From an uncultured Clostridia bacterium (lineage in GTDB: Bacteria > Bacillota > Clostridia > Lachnospirales > CAMVHY01): a stretch of DNA of 12,768 nt. The notes beneath the pieces were generated by a model. It saw only the letters and a list, made by a program, of their open reading frames with translations, had not been told where the DNA came from and made no database searches. Where the stretch lies: positions 1 through 12,768 of the forward strand of contig CAMVHY010000009.1 in assembly GCA_947167415.1 (NCBI GenBank), read 5' to 3'. Shown piece after piece: positions 6,790-12,768 of this stretch. Both the position numbers and the translations under genes were made by a program. Every line of letters starts with the position of its first letter. The first letter of the stretch is position 1.

Positions 6790-9700
6790 TTACAAAACAT
6801 TTTTATCAAGCAGACTTGATACTCTATTTACCATGCGCAACGCTGTATTTCTAGCCGATGATGCGGTATCAAAAAAAGATACGTGCTCGGGCAACATGAC
6901 ACTAAGAATACTACCTTTCGCTTCCCTATAATAGTCATTGTTATTATCATTACTCTTTTTCTCACTACCACACAGCACCATGGCATCTTCAAGGACAGAT
7001 TTATTCCACACAAAAAATCTGTCCCAAAAACTCGGTTCTCGCCTTTTCCCTTGTACCATTTCGGTTAAGCGGTTTCTAGTTCTCTCTCCTATTAATTTTA
7101 ATAGAAAATAAATAATCCAAAACAAGCCTAAACAGTAGGTAAATGTTGTTGCAGGTACAAATATCACACAACCGAAGAATAAACAAAAAATAGTAGGTAA
7201 TAGACTTTGTTTGTAACCCAAAATCATTTGTAGATAAACCCGTTGCTCTTTGTCAAGCCTACCCCAAATATCGGGATACTTGGTTTTAAAATCTACTACA
7301 CTCATTCTGGTACCATACTTACCTTCATCCAAGTTTTCTAGAACTTCAACAGCAACATTTTGAACACCTTGTACCGCACTATTCAAATTAGCTTCTCCAT
7401 TATCTTGATTAAGCAATGGTTGCTTAATGCTTTGATTTAATAGAGTACCTAAGCCATACTCTTTTAACTTTTGATCAGTTAATTTAAACAGAACGGAAAA
7501 ATCTTTTTTTATATCATTTAATAATTGATTTATTCCCTTTTCCACATTCAACTTTATCAAACAATTCCGTAAATCTTCTTTACCTGCATCAGAGATCTTG
7601 CCAGCAATTTGACTTAACATATCATCATTACTTTCTGTTTCGATTCTGTCATTACAATGATTGTTGAACAAATTAATAAAGTCGTCTTTAGTCAAGCCAT
7701 TATCTTCGGCTAACATCAGAATTTCAACAAAATCATTCTTTGGCAACTTTTCATCTCCAAATTTTGAAAACATATAATCTAAGTCTCGGCTGAACAAATC
7801 TCCTTTCAACTTTTTTCTCAAAATCTTATGATCTATCTTTATATTCGATTCATTTTTACTAAGCAGACCAAACAAAAAATCTACGAGATTACCAGACTGT
7901 TGTCCGCTAAAAAATTCACTATTCAGTGTTTTGAAATCATCATATGATAAACTCCCATCTTCAAATGTTTTCAAAAGTTCACTATATAGTTTGGAATCAA
8001 TTTTATGACAGTAATCAATAGGAATTTGTATATCCGAATTATAATTTTCTACATCTTCAAAACAATAATAAACAACTTTTTTAAACACACCTAAACTCTT
8101 CAAACCACCATAAGGTATATGATTTAAAGTAATTTCAAATAACTGATCGCCAGTAACAAATTTTTTTAACGCAAGGGTATTTTTAGTAAAAACGCTTAAA
8201 TTATCGCTATCAAAATTAAAGCTTGACCTTCGATGTATTTCATAAATTTCATCTCCATTAAGCTCAATTTTTCCACTATCCAAAAGTCCTGATTTTGGGG
8301 ATACTATTTTATTTATGAAATCATACATATCCGACCACTTAATCTTTTCAACTTTTACGCCTTTTTTATTCACATTTCCTTTTTTTATAAGACTAACAAA
8401 TTCACCATTTTCTAATTTGGTACCAGCGTCACAACATTTCTGTAATAACCACTTTATATCCTCGTTATTACAACTACAATCCTTGTTAGACTGTATTATC
8501 ATGTCAACAATAAATCTAAATGTTTCTGCTTTGAATTTATAATTCTTGACCGATTTGCCGGGCAAATATTTATCGAAGAAACCACGCACATGCTTTAAAT
8601 CAAATTTATATTTACTAATTTTTTTCAGTACATCAGTTTCAAAAAACTCACATAATTCCATCTCATGATTTTCTATATCTGTTTTTTGAAGTACATAATC
8701 AAGATATTCAAAATCTAAATAATCATTTGGCACAACCAAAATCAAATTTTTAAAGTTATCAAACGTGATTTTATTAGAAACATCTTCAAACAAATCGATA
8801 AATTCCTTAAGCTTGATTCTAAATTCGTCTTTATTGCCACCCAGCTTTTCATTCTTGGAATCTACCGCACTAATCTTTTTAATTTCTTCTAACGCCAATT
8901 TAAGAGATTTATTAGTAAGCGTACTTTTTGTACAAAATTTTGGCATTTTAGGATACAGCAAAAACAAATCCATTACATCGCTAAGATCAAGTTCTGGTTC
9001 GCTAATTCTTAAAACATCACATAAAAGCTGTCGCAATTCATCAACGCCATTACGAGTACCCAATACAATATTCTTGCCTTTAACAAGTTCAACAAGAGCT
9101 TTAAACGTATTAGAATTAATCGAACTTGGTTTTACCTTAGAAAGCAGTTTAGTCAAACCCTCAATACTTAAATCTGAAAGTTTTAACCCAAGTCTCTGTT
9201 GAGCAAAATTTGTTACGAAACTAAAATCTAGTTCTTGGCTTGGAAAACTACCTATAAAAAGGTTAAAAACGTATAAACAATTATCTGGATCATCAGATTT
9301 TATTTTATCATTAGGGAAAAACACATCAATAAATTGTTGTACTTCGTCTTGGGTATCACCCTTTGAATGTAACTTACTAAATAAAAACTTTTCTAAGTCG
9401 CCAAGCTTTACTTCCGGATTATCGACAAGCAATCGTATCTTTAAAAAATCTTTGATACTTAAACTTTTTATTTTGGTAAATATTTTTTTCCATCCATCAA
9501 CATTAACTGGAATGATATCTATACCAAGCAAAACTCGACAGATTTGTAATAAAACAATCATATCTTTTACAGGCTGACGGTTATCCTCGAGGCCTTCTAG
9601 AATAAAATTCAACAATTTTCCACACGACTCGCGTCCCATATCATCATTAGAACCATCAAGCACAATCCGAAAACTATCCAAGTATTTTTGACGTTCTCCG

Positions 9701-10374
9701 CCATCTAAATCACCAAGAAAACCTTTTACTTGCCTATCATTATAGACCAATTTCTGAAACATGTCAGGCGAAACAGCAAACTTGATTTTCTCCGGTGCCA
9801 TTTTTGGACCCAACCAATTAGCCAACCAACTAACTTTTTTATTAGCCAATATTACAACATTTTGTTTAAACTCGACTAACTGCTTGATCGTGCAATTATT
9901 CAAATTAATAACGTACAATATTTCATCCCAAAAATTATCGTCAAAATAACTTGCTAAAACTTTATTCGATTTAAAAAATTTTAACGCTTCATCAATACTA
10001 CACCGTCTTTGAAATTTTTTATATAGAGATTTCACAAGTTCGTTTTTAAATTTTAATTTTTTTTCGGGCGACGAATTAAATGCAACAGTATTATTAGTAT
10101 TAGATCCGATTTTCTTTTCTTCAATATCCCCACCAGTTAAATTTTCTAAATTTTTCACGATTGATGAGCTAGAAGTATCAAGAGAATTAGCATGACTCAA
10201 TTTTAACTCATTATATTCTTTTTCATCCACACCCCTTCTCTGCACATTCATCTTCTTTGTATTGATTCCCTTCGCGTTATTTCCCTGTTTGTTCGTATTT
10301 GTCATATTTGTTTTTTTTGTCGTTTTCTGCCATGTGTTTCTCGTATTCCCCGTATTTTTAGCCACTTCTGACAT
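6790..10374 (-). CDS. Uncharacterised 1194-residue helical protein with C-terminal membrane hairpin
   Basis: I do not recognise this protein. The ATG at 10372-10374 is chosen because AGGAG (10383-10387) lies 8 nt upstream; an in-frame ATG at 10393-10395 precedes that site. Residues 1-50 are Thr/Asn/Lys-rich with no acidic residue between 4 and 49, and look disordered. Residues about 105-970 are a long run of amphipathic helices with a recurring L/I-S/T-x-x-D/N-F pattern (IKDFLKIRLL near 307-316, ITFDNFKNLI at 536-545, LSYDDFKTL at 809-817, LPKNDFVEIL at 877-886). A cysteine cluster CSC at 633-635 plus CC at 647-648 is present. Residues about 1058-1096 form two adjacent hydrophobic segments, followed by a basic stretch (ERTRNRL, GKRRE) and a soluble tail of about 95 residues. 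No signal peptide and no enzyme motif. It stands alone, convergent with the 480-residue protein gene. An adhesin, effector or membrane-tethered scaffold are all possible; function unknown. Confidence 0.82.
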   Translation of the reverse strand: MSEVAKNTGNTRNTWQKTTKKTNMTNTNKQGNNAKGINTKKMNVQRRGVDEKEYNELKLSHANSLDTSSSSIVKNLENLTGGDIEEKKIGSNTNNTVAFNSSPEKKLKFKNELVKSLYKKFQRRCSIDEALKFFKSNKVLASYFDDNFWDEILYVINLNNCTIKQLVEFKQNVVILANKKVSWLANWLGPKMAPEKIKFAVSPDMFQKLVYNDRQVKGFLGDLDGGERQKYLDSFRIVLDGSNDDMGRESCGKLLNFILEGLEDNRQPVKDMIVLLQICRVLLGIDIIPVNVDGWKKIFTKIKSLSIKDFLKIRLLVDNPEVKLGDLEKFLFSKLHSKGDTQDEVQQFIDVFFPNDKIKSDDPDNCLYVFNLFIGSFPSQELDFSFVTNFAQQRLGLKLSDLSIEGLTKLLSKVKPSSINSNTFKALVELVKGKNIVLGTRNGVDELRQLLCDVLRISEPELDLSDVMDLFLLYPKMPKFCTKSTLTNKSLKLALEEIKKISAVDSKNEKLGGNKDEFRIKLKEFIDLFEDVSNKITFDNFKNLILVVPNDYLDFEYLDYVLQKTDIENHEMELCEFFETDVLKKISKYKFDLKHVRGFFDKYLPGKSVKNYKFKAETFRFIVDMIIQSNKDCSCNNEDIKWLLQKCCDAGTKLENGEFVSLIKKGNVNKKGVKVEKIKWSDMYDFINKIVSPKSGLLDSGKIELNGDEIYEIHRRSSFNFDSDNLSVFTKNTLALKKFVTGDQLFEITLNHIPYGGLKSLGVFKKVVYYCFEDVENYNSDIQIPIDYCHKIDSKLYSELLKTFEDGSLSYDDFKTLNSEFFSGQQSGNLVDFLFGLLSKNESNIKIDHKILRKKLKGDLFSRDLDYMFSKFGDEKLPKNDFVEILMLAEDNGLTKDDFINLFNNHCNDRIETESNDDMLSQIAGKISDAGKEDLRNCLIKLNVEKGINQLLNDIKKDFSVLFKLTDQKLKEYGLGTLLNQSIKQPLLNQDNGEANLNSAVQGVQNVAVEVLENLDEGKYGTRMSVVDFKTKYPDIWGRLDKEQRVYLQMILGYKQSLLPTIFCLFFGCVIFVPATTFTYCLGLFWIIYFLLKLIGERTRNRLTEMVQGKRREPSFWDRFFVWNKSVLEDAMVLCGSEKKSNDNNNDYYREAKGSILSVMLPEHVSFFDTASSARNTALRMVNRVSSLLDKNVL

Positions 10375-10382
10375 TTTTATCA

Positions 10383-10387
10383 CTCCT
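10383..10387 (-). promoter_or_regulatory. Shine-Dalgarno site deciding the start of the 1194-residue protein
   Basis: On the minus strand this reads AGGAG, 8 nt before the ATG at 10372-10374. The other in-frame ATG, at 10393-10395, is upstream of it and lacks a purine-rich site of its own, so translation is expected to begin at MSEVAKN. Confidence 0.75.
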
Positions 10388-10426
10388 AAAAACATAAAAC
10401 ATTCAAACTAACTACTGCAACCGCTT

Positions 10427-10457
10427 TCTATACATATCAAAAAAACCTATCTGTCAA
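10427..10457 (-). promoter_or_regulatory. Candidate promoter of the 1194-residue protein gene
   Basis: On the minus strand a perfect -35 TTGACA (10457-10452) is followed after 19 nt by TATAGA (10432-10427), a four-of-six -10. A start near 10420 would give a leader of about 45 nt. An alternative extended -10, TGCTATAGT, lies at 10467-10459 and overlaps the -35, so two nested starts are possible. The spacing is longer than the optimal 17, so the element may be weak or need an activator. Confidence 0.45.
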
Positions 10458-10653
10458 GACTATAGCACAAAAAAAATTTCAAATATACACGTAAACATAA
10501 AGATATCCAAACTAAAACTATAAGTTATAAAAAATCGATATCACAAATTCACTTCAAAAAATATTTTGCACCGCAACCAAAATTAAAAATATGGATAAAA
10601 ATACAGCCTCGATGCACACAAAAAAACAACGACTTCTTTCAAAACCAAGCCAT

Positions 10654-10680
10654 ACACCTAGGCAAATAACAACACCTAAG
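10654..10680. repeat. Short direct repeat ACACCTARG
   Basis: ACACCTAGG at 10654-10662 recurs as ACACCTAAG at 10672-10680, an 18-bp period. The two copies lie just downstream of the upstream minus-strand promoter candidate, where an operator would be placed. Two copies of nine bases, with one difference, may be coincidence. Confidence 0.35.
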
Positions 10681-10691
10681 CATATTCAAAA

Positions 10692-10719
10692 TATATATAA
10701 AAAAAATATTAATTGTCAA
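10692..10719 (-). promoter_or_regulatory. Second, upstream promoter candidate on the minus strand
   Basis: On the minus strand a perfect TTGACA (10719-10714) is followed at 18 nt by TATATT, a five-of-six -10, in an A/T-only spacer. Transcription from about 10683 would run for about 310 nt before the ATG of the 1194-residue gene, giving either a long leader or a small RNA. The local sequence is almost pure A/T, so a chance match is quite possible; the full TTGACA is the main support. Confidence 0.35.
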
Positions 10720-10850
10720 GTACTTATCTTTAATTATATATTATGCGAATAAAAATTTTATTTGATAAATATCACATTTTCATGAGCATAAAAACACAAC
10801 CAATAAATTTGTTTCCGAAATTACTTTTCCCCATAATTACAATTTACTTT

Positions 10851-11918
10851 TTACGCGTTTTTTAATTTTTCTGCCTGATAAAAAGTTACCAAACTATCTA
10901 TTATCTCATCTAAATCTCCATTTAAAATATTTTCCAATTTATAAAGCGTCAAATTAATTCTATGGTCTGTCACACGGCTTTGCGGGAAATTATAAGTCCG
11001 AATTCGTTCGCTTCGATCGCCTGTCCCAACTTGATTTTTTCTTTCCTGTGACAGCATTTTTTTCTGCTTCTCATTCTCTAAATCAAACAACTTAGCTCTT
11101 AAAATTTTTAATGCTTTATCTTTATTTTTTAACTGCGATTTTTCGTCCTGACACGAAATTACTATACCGGTTGGAATATGTGTAACTCGTACTGCCGAAT
11201 CAGTTGTATTTACACTTTGCCCGCCGTTTCCTGACGACCTAAACACATCTATTCTTAAATCATTTGGATTTATTTTTACATCAACTTCTTCCGCTTCAGG
11301 CAAAATTGCAACCGTAACAGTCGAAGTATGAATCCTGCCATTTGATTCTGTTTCGGGAATTCTTTGTACTCTGTGGACTCCGCTTTCAAATTTTAATCGC
11401 GAATAAACTCCATTTCCAGAAATCATAAAAACAATTTCTTTAAATCCGCCTATATCACTCTCATTAAAATTCAAAATCTCCGTTCGCCATTTTTTTGATT
11501 CAGCATAATGCGAATACATTCTAAACAAATCTCCAGCGAATAAATTTGCTTCATCTCCGCCTGCTCCCCCACGAATTTCAACAATAACATTTTTTTTATC
11601 ATTTGGATCTTTCGGCAACAATAAAATTTTTATTTGCTCTAAAATTTTATCGCGCTTATTATTATTTATTTTTAAATCTTCTTTTGCTAAATCTTTTAAT
11701 TCCTCATCCGTATTTCTATCGTCTAAAATCATTTTTGCTTCTTCGATATTTTCAATTACGCGTTTATATTCTCTATATTTTTTTACAACCTCGTCTAATT
11801 CACTAAGTTCTTTAACTAATTTTTGCCATAATTCCTGTTGATTAATAATTTCTGGATTACTTATTTTTTTCGATATATCATCATATTTTTTTTCCAATGC
11901 ATCAAGTTTTGTTATCAA
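10851..11918 (-). CDS. prfA: Peptide chain release factor 1
   Basis: RF1 reads UAA and UAG in the ribosomal A site and triggers peptide release. The 355-residue length is standard. In order: an N-terminal helical domain (1-105), RGGAGGDEA (116-124) of the core domain, the codon-recognition tripeptide PET at 188-190 (PxT, RF1 type, as in Bacillota), and the catalytic GGQ at 232-234 within [12 protein letters not shown]. The PxT motif rather than SPF separates it from RF2. The start is TTG at 11916-11918, supported by AAGGGAG at 11928-11934 that overlaps the prmC stop, and by the N-terminus KLDALEKKY, which aligns with the usual RF1 beginning. It follows prmC by 15 nt, so the enzyme that methylates Q234 is made from the same transcript. 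No clear terminator follows. Confidence 0.97.
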   Translation of the reverse strand: MITKLDALEKKYDDISKKISNPEIINQQELWQKLVKELSELDEVVKKYREYKRVIENIEEAKMILDDRNTDEELKDLAKEDLKINNNKRDKILEQIKILLLPKDPNDKKNVIVEIRGGAGGDEANLFAGDLFRMYSHYAESKKWRTEILNFNESDIGGFKEIVFMISGNGVYSRLKFESGVHRVQRIPETESNGRIHTSTVTVAILPEAEEVDVKINPNDLRIDVFRSSGNGGQSVNTTDSAVRVTHIPTGIVISCQDEKSQLKNKDKALKILRAKLFDLENEKQKKMLSQERKNQVGTGDRSERIRTYNFPQSRVTDHRINLTLYKLENILNGDLDEIIDSLVTFYQAEKLKNA

Positions 11919-11933
11919 AAAATCTCACTCCCT

Positions 11934-12768
11934 TTAAATATAAATATTTTTTCTAGTCGAAATCACTCGATCTAAATCTGCCAAATCTTTAAAAACTTTT
12001 ATCTCACAAAAATTATTTTCTACCAAAAATTTTTTTATATCACTTGCCTGATCAAAACCAATTTCAAAAAAAACATCACAACTATGTTTTATATTTTCCA
12101 AAATAAATTTATAAAATTTTAATCCGTCATCTCCTCCATCTAAAGCTAATATTGGCTCATATTTTTTTACGTTATCTTCTAAGTTTTTTATTTCATACGT
12201 TTTTATATACGGCGGATTAAAAATTATCATATCAAAATTTTGAGCAAATTCATGACAAAACATTTTAAAAATATCGGCACAAATAAATTTTATTTTGACA
12301 CCATTCGAATCAGCATTTTTTTTTGCGATGGCGATTGCTTTTGGATCGATATCGATTGCGCTGATTAAAATATTATCACAAAACTTTTTTAAAGATATAC
12401 TTATACATCCCGAACCTGTACACAATTCTAAAATCCTATATTTTTTTTTATTGTGACTTATAAAATTTAAAACCACCTCGACCAAAATTTCTGTATCGCA
12501 TCTCGGAATTAAAACATTTTCATCGACATAAAATTTTATTCCCATAAATTCTGCTTGGTTTATGATGTATTGTACCGGCATATTTTTTTTTCTTTGCTCT
12601 AACATAAATAAAAATTTTTGAGTCATATTTTTATCCAATTTAATTTTATTGCCATATAACAAAATTTTTTCTTTCGACAAGTCAGTAATTTTTTGCAGCA
12701 ACAAAATTGTATCCAAGAAATTTGAATTACTTTCCGTTAAAAATTTTTTTCCATAAAATAAAGCTTCT
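11934..12768 (-). CDS. prmC: RF glutamine N5-methyltransferase PrmC (5' end outside the window)
   Basis: PrmC transfers methyl from S-adenosylmethionine to the glutamine of the GGQ motif in release factors, speeding peptide release. The frame is open to the window edge, giving 277 visible residues; the complete protein is usually about 280-290, so only a few are missing. A TTG at 12714-12716 is in frame but is not the start: upstream codons give ALFYGKKFL, which fits the PrmC N-terminal helix. Visible from that TTG as residue 1 are PVQYIINQAEFMG (47-59), PRCDTEILVE (71-80), the SAM-binding ELCTGSGCISI (97-107) and the catalytic NPPY (167-170), with EIGFDQA (218-224) near the end. The substitution of C for the usual P in PRPDTE is mild. 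Gene order prmC then prfA is the common Clostridia arrangement. Confidence 0.95.
   Translation of the reverse strand, partial: EALFYGKKFLTESNSNFLDTILLLQKITDLSKEKILLYGNKIKLDKNMTQKFLFMLEQRKKNMPVQYIINQAEFMGIKFYVDENVLIPRCDTEILVEVVLNFISHNKKKYRILELCTGSGCISISLKKFCDNILISAIDIDPKAIAIAKKNADSNGVKIKFICADIFKMFCHEFAQNFDMIIFNPPYIKTYEIKNLEDNVKKYEPILALDGGDDGLKFYKFILENIKHSCDVFFEIGFDQASDIKKFLVENNFCEIKVFKDLADLDRVISTRKNIYI

Larger units (their letters stand above)
10375..10850. other. Gene-free region of 476 nt
   Basis: No open frame here has both a start and a credible ribosome binding site, and I see no tRNA or rRNA signature. It contains the promoter candidates for the 1194-residue gene, an upstream pair of overlapping promoter-like elements around 10691-10742, a direct repeat ACACCTARG at 10654-10662 and 10672-10680, a dyad TTGATAAATATCAC at 10762-10775, an AATAAAA/TTTTATT inverted repeat near 10748-10762, and TTATGC/GCATAA inverted copies at 10741-10746 and 10786-10791. 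I do not find a convincing intrinsic terminator after prfA. An unannotated small RNA or a long leader of the 1194-residue gene could lie here. Confidence 0.6.

Noticed and set aside
8765..9202. Antisense open frame of 145 codons on the plus strand inside the 1194-residue protein gene
   Set aside because: It is serine/leucine-rich as expected for the reverse complement of this gene, has no convincing ribosome binding site, and the minus-strand gene has a continuous frame with a good start signal.
10375..10395. Upstream ATG adding seven residues to the 1194-residue protein
   Set aside because: AGGAG lies between the two ATG codons and is well spaced only for the downstream one.
10639..10683. 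Short minus-strand frame of 14 codons (MLRCCYLPRCMAWF) in the intergenic region
   Set aside because: It has no ribosome binding site and is too short to support; the two CCTARG-like blocks are better read as a DNA repeat.
10741..10791. TTATGC/GCATAA inverted repeat as a prfA terminator
   Set aside because: The stem is only 6 bp over a 39-nt interior and is not followed by a T-run in either direction.

Overview
The window is strongly A+T-rich DNA from a low-GC anaerobic bacterium, most likely a member of the Clostridia. The reasons are a paired catalytic GlgC and degenerate GlgD ADP-glucose pyrophosphorylase, a Clostridia-type MnmA with a CC-containing insert, an [FeFe]-hydrogenase maturase (HydE), a Bacillota-style RF1 with a PET tripeptide, the prmC-prfA gene order, strong AGGAGG-type ribosome binding sites and some TTG starts. 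The standard genetic code is used: TGA and TAA act as stops and RF1 is present. The extreme A/T bias and the large helical proteins of unknown function would fit a host-associated lineage such as a gut or protist symbiont, but nothing here proves that.

Layout. (1) Positions 12-5123, minus strand: a compact five-gene operon read glgC > glgD > Nudix hydrolase > mnmA > hydE, with gaps of 4, 46 and 0 nt and then an 8-nt overlap. Its promoter candidate lies at about 5156-5184, and it joins glycogen precursor synthesis, a Nudix enzyme, tRNA U34 thiolation and hydrogenase H-cluster assembly. (2) 5124-5251: a short divergent promoter region. (3) 5252-6694, plus strand: a single gene for a 480-residue, mostly helical, cytosolic-looking protein I do not recognise, behind a perfect extended -10 promoter. 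(4) 6727-6765: a hairpin with T-runs on both sides that can terminate transcription in both directions. (5) 6790-10374, minus strand: a gene for a 1194-residue protein I do not recognise, with a basic Thr/Asn/Lys-rich N-terminus, about 900 residues of helical modules and a hydrophobic hairpin near the C-terminus. (6) 10375-10850: a 476-nt gene-free region with candidate promoters, a dyad and a short direct repeat. (7) 10851-12768, minus strand: prmC (5' end beyond the window) followed by prfA, the enzyme that methylates release factor 1 and RF1 itself.

The best-understood parts are housekeeping and metabolism. GlgC/GlgD make ADP-glucose for glycogen, MnmA and PrmC/RF1 serve translation, and HydE serves hydrogen metabolism. 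The least explained part is the pair of convergent genes at 5252-10374. They sit between two conserved operons, share a terminator, and may share a degenerate helical motif; this is where an undescribed system would be, if there is one. Two upstream in-frame start codons, before glgC and before the 1194-residue gene, lie 5' of a good Shine-Dalgarno sequence and are rejected, and the TTG near the prmC 5' end is internal to the gene.
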